Position numbers and translations under genes: made by a program. The notes beneath the pieces were generated by a model, which saw nothing but the letters and a program-made list of their open reading frames with translations, was not told the DNA's origin and searched no databases. A stretch of 14,407 nt of DNA, taken from UBA1081 sp964443825 (GTDB lineage Bacteria > Bacillota > Clostridia > Oscillospirales > Acutalibacteraceae). Shown here piece after piece: positions 6,995 through 13,685 of the stretch (positions are counted from its first letter, which is position 1; each line of letters begins with the position of its first letter). The stretch spans positions 1 through 14,407 of the forward strand of contig CAYUEV010000039.1 of assembly GCA_964443825.1 (NCBI GenBank), in the 5' to 3' direction.

Positions 6995-7023
6995 ATATTA
7001 TATCAATTTAAACTTTTTGTCAA
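6995..7023 (-). promoter_or_regulatory. Promoter of the gyrA leader transcript
   Basis: On the minus strand, TTGACA (7018-7023) is followed after 17 bp by TAATAT (6995-7000). Overlapping TATAAT copies at 15 bp and 20 bp spacing give an extended TATAATATAAT block. No terminator hairpin is seen after the gyrB stop at 7143, so gyrA may be served both by readthrough and by this promoter. Transcription from here would give a leader of nearly 400 nt. Confidence 0.7.
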
Positions 7024-7142
7024 GTGTTTTGCTATTAATTTGAACAATTTTTATTTTATTTGGCATTAAATACAACTTTTACGGTATTATTATTTGCAAT
7101 AAGACTCGCTAATTTTGTAATATTGCTTCCCTTATTCTCAAG

Positions 7143-9113
7143 CTAAATGTCGAGATTCTCCACGTATTTCGCGTTTTTCTCTATAAATTCCCTTCTCGGC
7201 TCGACTTTATCGCCCATAAGTATTGAAAAAGTTTTGTCCGCCTCTATTGCGTCGTCGAGCGTCACTCTCAGCATGATTCTCGTCCGGGGGTTCATCGTCG
7301 TCTCCCAGAGCTGCTCCGGGTCCATCTCGCCCAAGCCTTTATATCTCTGAATATCGCACTGTCCTATGTCGTTTATGAAGGAGTCTCTCTCTTCGTCGGA
7401 GTACGCGTAATAGTGCTTTTTGTTTTTGGTGAGCCTGTATAAGGGCGGCTGGGCGATATAGACGTAGCCGTTCTCGATAAGCGGGCGCATATATCTGAAG
7501 AAAAAGGTTAAAAGAAGCGTTCTTATGTGGGCGCCGTCGACGTCCGCGTCCGCCATAATGACGATTTTGTGGTATCTCAGTTTGCTTATGTCAAAATCCT
7601 CGTCTATTCCCGTCCCCAAAGCCGTGACGACGGGCGAAAGTTTGTCGTTTCCGATTACCTTGTCGAGTCTCGCCTTTTCTACGTTCAGCATCTTTCCCCA
7701 AAGAGGAAGTATGGCCTGAATAGTCCTGTCTCTTCCGCCTTTCGCCGAGCCTCCCGCCGAGTCGCCCTCCACGATGTAAATCTCGGTGTTGGCGGGATTT
7801 TTGTCGGTGCAGTCGGATAACTTCCCGGGCAAAGAATTTGAGCTTAACGCCGTCTTTCTTCTCGCCTGCTCCCTGGCCTTCCTGGCGGCCTCTCTCGCTC
7901 TTAGAGCGTCCAGCGATTTATTTAATATAACTTTGGCGACGGAAGGATTTTCCTCAAAATAAGTCGTCAATTTGTCGTATACGAGATTAGAGACTATCTG
8001 AGACATTTCGGTGTTGCCGAGTTTCGCTTTCGTCTGACCCTCGAACTGCGCGTCCGTCAATTTTACGCTTATGACGGCGCAAAGACCTTCTCTTACGTCG
8101 TCTCCCGAAAGATTTTTGTCGTTTTCTTTGATGAGACCGTATTTTCTCCCGTAATCGTTAAATACTCTCGTCAGCGCTCTTTTAAAACCGTCCTCGTGAG
8201 CGCCGCCATCCACCGTCCTCACGTTGTTGGCGAAACTCAAAAGAAGCTCGTTGTACCCGTCGTTATAGAGCATGGCGAATTCCGCGTACTTGTCGCCCCA
8301 AACGCCGCCGAAGTGAAGGGGTTTCTGGTGGATGGGAGTGAGCCCGCGGCTTTCGGTTTCATACTCTACGAAGCTCGAAAGTCCCCCGTGATAGCAAAAT
8401 TCCTCCTCAACGGGATTTTCGGGATCTCTTAAATCTGAAAGAGCGATAGTAAGTCCCGCGTTTAAAAAGGCGCTCTCTCTGACTCTTGTCTCGATCGTCT
8501 CAAAGTCGTACTCGGTGGTCTCCTTAAAAATCTCGCCGTCCGCCTTAAAGCGGATTAAGGTACCCGTTTCCCGCGATTTCCCGATTATATTGAGATCGCT
8601 CGCTATGTTTCCTCTCTCAAAGCGCTGTTTGTATATGTTCCCGTTCCTCGAAACCTCGACCTCGAACCATTCCGACAGGGCGTTCACGCAGGAGCTTCCC
8701 ACACCGTGAAGGCCGCCCGAGACTTTGTACCCGCTGCCCCCGAACTTGCCCCCGGCGTGAAGCACCGTCAAAACGACCGTTACGGCGGGAAGACCGCGCT
8801 GCTCGTTTATGTCTATCGGTATTCCTCTTCCGTTGTCTTTTACTTCTATTACGTCGCCGGGCAGTATTTTAACGTCGATTCTTGTGCAAAATCCCGCCAG
8901 AGCCTCGTCTATCGAGTTGTCTATTATTTCGTACACAAGATGGTGAAGCCCTTTGGGACCGGTCGAGCCTATGTACATGCTCGGCCTTTTCCTTACAGCC
9001 TCCAGACCTTCAAGAACCTGTATCTGCTCCGCCGTGTACTCGTCGGTGACTTTTGTGTTTAAGGATTCCTCCTCGATAATTTCTTCTTCTTCAATGTTTT
9101 TTTCGTCGTCCAA
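7143..9113 (-). CDS. gyrB: DNA gyrase subunit B
   Basis: The 656-residue ATPase subunit of gyrase. The GHKL ATP-binding region shows 'EIIDNSIDEALAG' (62-74), DNGRGIP (93-99) and 'GGLHGVG' (133-139). The TOPRIM metal centre has EGDSAGG (449-455) and D522, D524 and D526 in DADVDG. The C-terminal 'QRYKGLGEMDPEQLWETTMNP' core is complete. Length matches short Firmicutes-type GyrB without the enterobacterial insert. The start is TTG (9111-9113): no in-frame ATG lies upstream, the first internal Met (46) is inside the conserved ATPase domain, and AGGGAG lies 11 bp before. Residues 1-28 are an unusually acidic extension. 'LPLWGKMLNVEKAR' carries Trp where many bacteria have Arg or Lys, a form I associate with clostridia. 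A parS site lies 25 bp upstream. gyrA follows after a 549-bp gap rather than directly. Confidence 0.98.
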   Translation of the reverse strand: MDDEKNIEEEEIIEEESLNTKVTDEYTAEQIQVLEGLEAVRKRPSMYIGSTGPKGLHHLVYEIIDNSIDEALAGFCTRIDVKILPGDVIEVKDNGRGIPIDINEQRGLPAVTVVLTVLHAGGKFGGSGYKVSGGLHGVGSSCVNALSEWFEVEVSRNGNIYKQRFERGNIASDLNIIGKSRETGTLIRFKADGEIFKETTEYDFETIETRVRESAFLNAGLTIALSDLRDPENPVEEEFCYHGGLSSFVEYETESRGLTPIHQKPLHFGGVWGDKYAEFAMLYNDGYNELLLSFANNVRTVDGGAHEDGFKRALTRVFNDYGRKYGLIKENDKNLSGDDVREGLCAVISVKLTDAQFEGQTKAKLGNTEMSQIVSNLVYDKLTTYFEENPSVAKVILNKSLDALRAREAARKAREQARRKTALSSNSLPGKLSDCTDKNPANTEIYIVEGDSAGGSAKGGRDRTIQAILPLWGKMLNVEKARLDKVIGNDKLSPVVTALGTGIDEDFDISKLRYHKIVIMADADVDGAHIRTLLLTFFFRYMRPLIENGYVYIAQPPLYRLTKNKKHYYAYSDEERDSFINDIGQCDIQRYKGLGEMDPEQLWETTMNPRTRIMLRVTLDDAIEADKTFSILMGDKVEPRREFIEKNAKYVENLDI

Positions 9114-9137
9114 TTTGGTATTTGCTCCCTGTTCAGA

Positions 9138-9153
9138 TGTTTCACGTGAAACA
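9138..9153. promoter_or_regulatory. parS centromere site (perfect) between recF and gyrB
   Basis: TGTTTCACGTGAAACA is a perfect 16-bp palindrome identical to the Firmicutes parS consensus bound by ParB/Spo0J, which loads SMC and organises the origin domain. It lies between the recF stop (9162) and the gyrB TTG (9113). parS sites cluster near oriC, so the location fits. The parA/parB genes are not in the window. Confidence 0.93.
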
Positions 9154-9161
9154 TATGTAAA

Positions 9162-10262
9162 TCAATATAATATTCCGTTTTTCATTTTAAAGCATTTCCC
9201 GCCGCTCATCCTTAAAACGGACGAGGGCTCGCAGCACGTTATAAAAACCTGCCTGTCTTTAATGTGGTTTAAAACGTAATTCTGTCTTTTCGCATCGAGT
9301 TCACTCATAACGTCGTCAAGAAGCGCTATGGGCTTTTCAAGGGTAATATCGCCCAATATTTCCGATTCCGCCAGTTTTAACGCGAGCGCGCAAGACCTCT
9401 GCTGACCCTGCGACGCGTAGTATTTTGACGATAACCCATCTATTTTAATGTCAATATCGTCCTTATGCGCCCCGATCGTCGTGTTTCCATATAATATATC
9501 GTTATTTTCAGACTGTTTTAACAGTTTTTTAATTTCTTCTTTTTCAACGTATCCTTCCAAATCCCTAAAACAGGACGCTCCCGTTTTGATTTTGTAGCTC
9601 AGACTTAAATTTTCCCTTTCGCCGGAGATTCCGCCGTATATTTCTTGGGCGCTCTCCGAAAAGCTTTTTAAGTATTTAACTCTTTCGTTTACTATTAAAA
9701 CGCACTTATTTGTTAAATTCTCGTTCCAGATCTCTAAAAATTCGTAATTGTCGCGGTTTTGTTTAAGATCTTTTAAAAGAGAATTTCTCTCGTCTAAAAT
9801 TTTATTGTAGTCGTTTAAGGTTTTAGCGTATGAGGGCTTTATTTTGCAAATCGCCGAATCGATAAACTTCCGCCTTTCGGACGGTCCGCCTTTAATCAGG
9901 GAAATATGCGCCGGCGAGAACACGACGCAGTTAAAGTTCCCCACAAGCTCCGACGACGCTTTTAAAGGTATCCCGTTTAAGACGATTTTTTTTCTGTCGG
10001 CTATAATCATTTTGGCGTTCTGATTCCTGCCGCCTGAGTAAAAATCGACTTCGTTCCTTAAAAAGTTCTCGCTGAATTTAATCATTTCGCGGTCTTTAGA
10101 GCCTCTGAACGATTTAAACCCGCTGAAAAGCCATATGCTTTCGAGTAAATTGGTCTTCCCCTGCGCGTTTTCGCCTGAAATAAGGTTTATCCCGCCGCAC
10201 GGGCAGAACTCCGGATCTCTCAGATTCCTAAAATTTTTAACCCTTAAACGCTTTAATTCCAT
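9162..10262 (-). CDS. recF: DNA replication and repair protein RecF
   Basis: A 366-residue SMC-like ATPase that helps RecOR load RecA at single-strand gaps. The Walker A 'GENAQGKTN' is at 30-38 and the ABC signature SQGQQRS at 283-289. The Walker B 'IALLDDVMSELD' (311-322) carries the D-loop SELD. Length is normal for the family. ATG 10260-10262 fits the standard 'MELKRLRVKNFRNL' start. No Shine-Dalgarno is visible before it: the space is filled by a parS site (10266-10281), only 3 bp from the ATG. Translation may rely on coupling to the S4 gene, whose stop is 35 bp upstream, or on an unusual initiation. It is in the usual position between yaaA and gyrB. Confidence 0.97.
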   Translation of the reverse strand: MELKRLRVKNFRNLRDPEFCPCGGINLISGENAQGKTNLLESIWLFSGFKSFRGSKDREMIKFSENFLRNEVDFYSGGRNQNAKMIIADRKKIVLNGIPLKASSELVGNFNCVVFSPAHISLIKGGPSERRKFIDSAICKIKPSYAKTLNDYNKILDERNSLLKDLKQNRDNYEFLEIWNENLTNKCVLIVNERVKYLKSFSESAQEIYGGISGERENLSLSYKIKTGASCFRDLEGYVEKEEIKKLLKQSENNDILYGNTTIGAHKDDIDIKIDGLSSKYYASQGQQRSCALALKLAESEILGDITLEKPIALLDDVMSELDAKRQNYVLNHIKDRQVFITCCEPSSVLRMSGGKCFKMKNGILY

Positions 10263-10265
10263 CAG

Positions 10266-10281
10266 TGTTTCACGTGAAACT
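10266..10281. promoter_or_regulatory. parS centromere site (15 of 16) between the S4 gene and recF
   Basis: TGTTTCACGTGAAACT matches the parS consensus at every position but the last. It lies 3 bp upstream of the recF ATG and about 1.1 kb from the perfect parS at 9138-9153. The core TTTCACGTGAAA palindrome is intact, so ParB binding is expected. Confidence 0.88.
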
Positions 10282-10297
10282 TTTTTAAAACCGCGGT

Positions 10298-10561
10298 TTA
10301 ATCTCGCTCTTCTTTTGTTTTAACCGCGTAAACCGTTTTTTTGTATCTCACTTTGTCGCCGTCCTTGATTTTTCTGCCCCTGTTAAGGCAAACCTCGCCG
10401 TTTACCGCGATCTCGCCTGATTTTATCAGCGTTTTGGCGAATCCGCCCGTGTCCGCTATGCCGGTAAACTTTAAAAGAGAGTCGAGTTTAATGAAAGGCG
10501 TGTTGATGATTACGTCTTTTTTTTCTAATTTTACGGCTCTTACTTTGATTATTTTTTTCAT
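10298..10561 (-). CDS. yaaA: S4-domain RNA-binding protein (YaaA-type)
   Basis: An 87-residue protein made largely of one S4 RNA-binding domain (about 24-75). The hallmark run 'FIKLDSLLKFTGIADTGGFAKTLIKSGEIAVNGEV' is followed by 'RGRKIKDGDKVRY'. Small proteins of this type sit between dnaN and recF in many Firmicutes (YaaA in Bacillus) and are linked to ribosome or rRNA binding; the precise role is unsettled. Its ATG overlaps the dnaN stop in an ATGA arrangement and has no Shine-Dalgarno of its own, so translation is probably coupled to dnaN. Confidence 0.92.
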   Translation of the reverse strand: MKKIIKVRAVKLEKKDVIINTPFIKLDSLLKFTGIADTGGFAKTLIKSGEIAVNGEVCLNRGRKIKDGDKVRYKKTVYAVKTKEERD

Positions 10562-11664
10562 TTATTAAGTTTAACGGGCAAAATTAAATACAAAAACGTC
10601 TCTTCCCCTACGGGAGTTATGATTATGGGCGACAACGGCGTTATCATCTTAATAAGGACTTTTTCCTCTTCTCCCGCTCTTAAGGCGTCAAGCATATATT
10701 TCCCCTGAACGCCGATTTCAATGTCTTTCCCCTCCACGGGAAGGTCTATATTGTCAAACGCCGAACCGAGAGCGGTCGCGGCGGAAATATTTAAGGAACC
10801 GTCTTTAAAGTTTAGTTTTAACGGCGCTTTAAATCTCTCGGTCGTGACGAGATTTACTTTTTCAAGGCTTTCGATTAAATCTCTCGTTTTGGCGGTCGCT
10901 ATCGTGTTAAAGTCGTTGGGGATAATAGACTCGTATCTCATAAACTCCCCTTCCAAAAGCCTTGAAATTACGGTATACTCCCCCGCCTTAAACAATAAAT
11001 GCCTTGAACCTAAGCAGATATTGACCGAAACGTCGTCGCTGTCGGGCAGGAGTTTTATAAGTTCCGAACCTGTTTTTTGGGGGATTACGAAGTCAAATTC
11101 CTCGCCGCCGTAGTCGATTTTTTCTTTTCTTATCGCTATCCTGTGAGGATCCATCGCCACTAGTCTGAACTCGCCCGGCCTGATTTCAAATCTTACGCCT
11201 TTGTGAATAACTTTAACGTCGTTTAAAGAGGCCGAGAATATGGTTTTTTTAATCATATCTTTAAGGATTCTCGAATTTATGTTGATTTCCTTCCCGTTGG
11301 CGACTGACGGCAGTTCCGGATAGTCCGCGGGATTCATTACGGAAGTCTCGTATTCCGTGTTCCCGTATTTTATTTTGCAGGTTTTATTTTCTTTGGACTC
11401 GATTATTACGCGGTCGCTCGTCGCTTTATTCATAATCCCGCAAAAAACTCCCGCGTGCAGCACGACCGACCCTTCCTCCAGGACGTTAGCCGAAACGGTC
11501 GTCTCAATTCCGATTTCAAGGTCGTAGCCCGTGAGTTTAACGCAGTCGCCGTAAGCTTTAAAAAGGATTCCCTCCAAAACGGGAAGTTTGCTTTTAGAGG
11601 ATATGGCTCTCGCCACGCTGAAAGACGCTTCCGCCAAAACCGAGGCCGCGCAGATAATTTTCAT
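10558..11664 (-). CDS. dnaN: DNA polymerase III beta subunit (sliding clamp)
   Basis: A 368-residue clamp protein that forms the ring dimer tethering replicative polymerase to DNA. Family landmarks are 'SKLPVLEGILFKA' near residue 25, 'GVRFEIRPGEFRLVAMDPHRIAIRKE' in the middle domain, 'EGEFMRYESIIPNDFN' around 235-250, and the C-terminal 'PVGEETFLYLILPVKL', which forms part of the binding pocket for partner peptides. Length is normal. The start ATG 11662-11664 has AAAAGGG upstream, and a 7-bp hairpin stands just before that. A separate promoter (11729-11757) and readthrough from dnaA are both possible. The stop overlaps the S4-gene start by 4 bp. Confidence 0.97.
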   Translation of the reverse strand: MKIICAASVLAEASFSVARAISSKSKLPVLEGILFKAYGDCVKLTGYDLEIGIETTVSANVLEEGSVVLHAGVFCGIMNKATSDRVIIESKENKTCKIKYGNTEYETSVMNPADYPELPSVANGKEININSRILKDMIKKTIFSASLNDVKVIHKGVRFEIRPGEFRLVAMDPHRIAIRKEKIDYGGEEFDFVIPQKTGSELIKLLPDSDDVSVNICLGSRHLLFKAGEYTVISRLLEGEFMRYESIIPNDFNTIATAKTRDLIESLEKVNLVTTERFKAPLKLNFKDGSLNISAATALGSAFDNIDLPVEGKDIEIGVQGKYMLDALRAGEEEKVLIKMITPLSPIIITPVGEETFLYLILPVKLNK

Positions 11665-11679
11665 TCTTTTGCCCTTTTA

Positions 11680-11700
11680 CGGAACTTATCGACAGTTCCG
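11680..11700 (-). promoter_or_regulatory. Hairpin / inverted repeat in the dnaN leader
   Basis: CGGAACT and AGTTCCG form a perfect 7-bp inverted repeat around a 7-nt loop, ending about 15 bp upstream of the dnaN start, next to the weak Shine-Dalgarno. Its loop overlaps TTATCGACA (11686-11694, plus strand), one base from the standard DnaA box TTATCCACA. It may be an RNA stem affecting dnaN translation or a protein site. Confidence 0.4.
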
Positions 11701-11728
11701 CGTTATTTCCTTTCTTTAAAACCGTGAT

Positions 11729-11757
11729 ATTTTAAATTTTTCGCATAAAGATAACAA
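11729..11757 (-). promoter_or_regulatory. Probable dnaN promoter
   Basis: TTGTTA (11752-11757) and TAAAAT (11729-11734) on the minus strand are separated by 17 bp, each with four or five matches to consensus. It lies in the AT-rich part of the origin, between the DnaA-trio run and dnaN, so promoter and unwinding element would overlap. Confidence 0.5.
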
Positions 11758-11771
11758 TACTTTACATTCTG

Positions 11772-11790
11772 TTAGTAGTATTAGCAGTAG
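11772..11790 (-). other. DnaA-trio element (origin unwinding)
   Basis: The minus strand reads CTACTGCTAATACTACTAA: six consecutive triplets CTA CTG CTA ATA CTA CTA, so the complement is near-repeating 3'-GAT-5'. It directly follows GC-rich GCGGCCC and a DnaA-box-like 9-mer 13 bp away. DnaA trios guide DnaA filament assembly onto single-stranded DNA during melting. Confidence 0.75.
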
Positions 11791-11803
11791 GGGCCGCAGA
11801 AAC

Positions 11804-11949
11804 TGTTCAAAACTCCCGAAACCCCTGATTTATATGGTTTTCGCCGATTTTTTTCATGTAGAAAACCCGCCCGAACTCCGTTCAAAACTTTAGCTTTTTT
11901 GAACCTTAAAACCACGGTGTTCAAACCGTAGAAAAAAGTATGTTCAAAT
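11804..11949. repeat. Cluster of five variant DnaA-box candidates, consensus NTTTGAAC(A/G/C)
   Basis: The copies are TTTTGAACA (11804-11812, -), TTTTGAACG (11879-11887, -), TTTTGAACC (11897-11905, +), GTTTGAACA (11918-11926, -) and ATTTGAACA (11941-11949, -). The upstream four are spaced 18, 21 and 23 bp apart, about two helical turns. They differ from TTATCCACA at positions 3, 5 and 6, and no exact TTATNCACA is seen here. Their place next to the trios and their density suggest they are the DnaA boxes of this species. Confidence 0.6.
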
Positions 11950-11982
11950 GTTTAAAACTTTAAGAAAACTTTTATACGGAAT

Positions 11983-13311
11983 TTACTTTTTAAATTGCTT
12001 TAATATATTGTAAACCGTATTTTTAAACGTAACGTCGGTTAAAATCCGCTTTTCTACCGAGTCGATGGAGTGCTTAACGGTCGAGTGCTTTTTTCCGCCG
12101 AACTTATTCCCGATGCTCTCAAGCGAAAGCCCCGTCGCTTCTCTGATTATATACATAGCGACATTCCTTGCAAGGGAGATGTTGGCGTTTCTCTTTTCGG
12201 AGGTAATGTCGCTTTTTTCTACGTTGTAGTTGTCGGCGACCGTCTCTATAATCTCGTCCGCCACGGCCGACGCCGGTTTGTTGTCGGTTTCAAGGTCCTT
12301 GATAATCTGCTGAACGTCGTTGATTGAAGGATCTATCCCGTAGAGAACCTGCATCGCCGTGATTTTTGTGATGGCGCCTTCGATTTGACGCACGTTGTCC
12401 TTGATTTTTTCCGCCATATAGTTTATCATTTGTTTAGAGAGCCTGATTTTGTTCTCTTCGGCTTTCTTGATGATGATTTTAGTCCTCGTCTCGACGTCCG
12501 GCGGCTGGACGTCCGCTATAAGCCCGCTTTCAAACCTTGTTCTTATTCTCTCGTCAAGTCCTTCTATCTCTTTAGGCGGTCGGTCGGACGTGATTACGAT
12601 TTGCCGATTGCTGTTTATTAAGTCGTTAAAAGTGTGGAAAAATTCCTCTTGCGTCGATTCCTTTTTACTGAAAAACTGCACGTCGTCAATAAAAAGAGCG
12701 TCGCAGTTTCTGTATTTTTCTCTGAATGCGATATTGCTCTGAGCCGTGACGCACGCTATAAACTCGTTTAAGAAGTTTTCGCTCGTGGTATAGACTATTT
12801 TAACGTTCCCTCCGCGCTTTTTAAGCTCGTTTTGCATCGCCATCATAAGGTGAGTTTTGCCAAGCCCGGAATGGCCGTATATAAATAAAGGATTATAGAC
12901 GGAGCCAAGCCTCGTCGTGGCGACTCTCCAGGCCGCCGCGTGAGCCAGTCTGTTGGAGTTCCCGACGATAAAGTTGTCGAAGCTGTAGTTTAGCGACGCG
13001 TCGGCGTTCAAGTCCGGCAGAATGTCGTTTTTTTCCCGCTCTTCCTCTTCTTCCTCCTCGTCCTCCCCCTTTACTTTGTAAACTATCTCGAGATCGACGT
13101 CCAAAACGCTTCTGATAGCGTCCTCGATCTTGGACGAAAACTTTTCAACCAGAACTTCTTTTCTAAATTCCGTGGGAGATGTTATAATGATTTTCCCGTC
13201 GGAGAACTCGGGCGTATCAAGTCTCCCGATCCAGGTGGAAAACGTCGTTTCCGCCATCTGACTTCGCAGGTTGTCTAAAACCCGCTCCCAGACCTCCGTA
13301 AATGATTCCAT
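11983..13311 (-). CDS. dnaA: Chromosomal replication initiator protein DnaA
   Basis: A 442-residue AAA+ initiator that binds oriC, forms a filament and melts the origin. Domain I is about 1-80. A short, strongly acidic linker (83-93, nine of eleven Glu or Asp) replaces a long domain II. Domain III has Walker A GHSGLGKTH (146-154), Walker B ALFIDD (205-210), sensor 'IVITSDRPP' (238-246), arginine-finger region 'RIRTRF' (255-260) and sensor 2 'NVRQIEGAI' (306-314). Domain IV (about 350-442) keeps R374 (E. coli Arg399) and H409-S410-T411, but has K407-K408 where the family usually has Arg-Asp, and E398 at the usual Pro423 position. The ATG has AGGGGG upstream. A leader of about 210 nt separates it from its promoter. 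Confidence 0.97.
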   Translation of the reverse strand: MESFTEVWERVLDNLRSQMAETTFSTWIGRLDTPEFSDGKIIITSPTEFRKEVLVEKFSSKIEDAIRSVLDVDLEIVYKVKGEDEEEEEEEREKNDILPDLNADASLNYSFDNFIVGNSNRLAHAAAWRVATTRLGSVYNPLFIYGHSGLGKTHLMMAMQNELKKRGGNVKIVYTTSENFLNEFIACVTAQSNIAFREKYRNCDALFIDDVQFFSKKESTQEEFFHTFNDLINSNRQIVITSDRPPKEIEGLDERIRTRFESGLIADVQPPDVETRTKIIIKKAEENKIRLSKQMINYMAEKIKDNVRQIEGAITKITAMQVLYGIDPSINDVQQIIKDLETDNKPASAVADEIIETVADNYNVEKSDITSEKRNANISLARNVAMYIIREATGLSLESIGNKFGGKKHSTVKHSIDSVEKRILTDVTFKNTVYNILKQFKK

Positions 13312-13335
13312 AATTCCCCCTAAAAGCGACCGGCG

Positions 13336-13355
13336 GCCCGAAACTCTTTTCGGAC
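13336..13355 (-). promoter_or_regulatory. Stem-loop in the dnaA leader
   Basis: In the mRNA sense GUCCGAAA and UUUCGGGC pair over 8 bp (one G-U) around loop AGAG, ending about 25 nt before the dnaA start. No U-run follows, so it is not a terminator. It could tune dnaA translation or mRNA stability. Confidence 0.4.
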
Positions 13356-13476
13356 TTTTGCCGATAATCTGCGATTTTTTAAAAGCCGAAACCCGCCCGG
13401 AGACTTCCGCAAATATTCCGTTAAAAGCGATTTGAAGGCGTTTATTGAGTTTTGACTTTCGTATATTAAATAACAG

Positions 13477-13494
13477 TAAAACGCGTTAAAACGC
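13477..13494. repeat. Tandem TAAAACGC pair in the dnaA leader
   Basis: TAAAACGC occurs at 13477-13484 and again at 13487-13494, a 10-bp period that puts both on the same DNA face. They lie 27-44 bp downstream of the inferred dnaA start point and overlap the palindrome AACGCGTT. A regulator site is possible; chance is not excluded. No DnaA-box-like 9-mers were seen in this 386-bp gap. Confidence 0.3.
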
Positions 13495-13527
13495 AAAATA
13501 AGATAAAATTTTAACATCTTCGCAAAT

Positions 13528-13556
13528 ATTATATCACATTTCCGAAGTAAATTCAA
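13528..13556 (-). promoter_or_regulatory. dnaA promoter
   Basis: On the minus strand TTGAAT (13551-13556) is followed after 17 bp by a perfect TATAAT (13528-13533) preceded by TG-A, an extended -10. The start point is near 13521, giving a dnaA leader of about 210 nt. Confidence 0.8.
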
Positions 13557-13631
13557 TACCGATTATTAAAATTTTTGCCCTCTCCCCCGACGAAGCGTGT
13601 AGCGTTTAGTTCGGTTTTTTTTAGCTTTTAA

Positions 13632-13685
13632 GACAATATCCGGCGAAAGCGTTAAACCGCCCGCGTCGCCCGTCCGACAATATCC
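13632..13685 (+). repeat. Direct repeat GACAATATCC upstream of rsmG
   Basis: The 10-mer GACAATATCC occurs at 13632-13641 and 13676-13685, 44 bp apart, in the short region before rsmG. The second copy ends 12 bp before the rsmG ATG, where a ribosome site would be expected. The role is unknown; possibly a regulator site. Confidence 0.35.

Larger units (their letters stand above)
11701..11949. other. oriC: Chromosomal replication origin (oriC), dnaA-dnaN intergenic region
   Basis: The gap contains, read along the minus strand, a cluster of five 9-mers of NTTTGAAC type (11941-11949, 11918-11926, 11897-11905, 11879-11887 and 11804-11812). These are followed by a GC-rich patch (11791-11797), a DnaA-trio-like run (11772-11790) and an AT-rich stretch (11701-11771). 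This order, boxes then GC cluster then trios then AT-rich DNA, is that described for the Bacillus basal unwinding system. The boundaries are approximate; origin activity is inferred from layout and gene context. Confidence 0.75.

Noticed and set aside
6600..7020. Known riboswitch, T-box, SRP, 6S or tmRNA in the gyrB-gyrA gap
   Set aside because: Diagnostic strings (T-box UGGNACC bulge, SRP GGAA-tetraloop core, tmRNA ends, cobalamin or SAM cores) were not found on either strand; CGCAAAG strings resembling part of c-di-GMP aptamers lack the rest of the fold.
7700..7740. Trp in GyrB 'LPLWGKMLNVEKAR' as a resistance change
   Set aside because: This form is, to my knowledge, common in clostridial GyrB and so not specific to this genome.
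11871..11884. SOS (LexA) box GAACTCCGTTC in the origin
   Set aside because: The half-sites are 3 bp apart, not the 4 bp of the Gram-positive SOS box, and one half belongs to an origin 9-mer.
13320..13556. 78-codon minus-strand frame upstream of dnaA
   Set aside because: It starts upstream of the dnaA transcription start and overlaps the promoter; its composition is low-complexity and it has no family resemblance or ribosome site.
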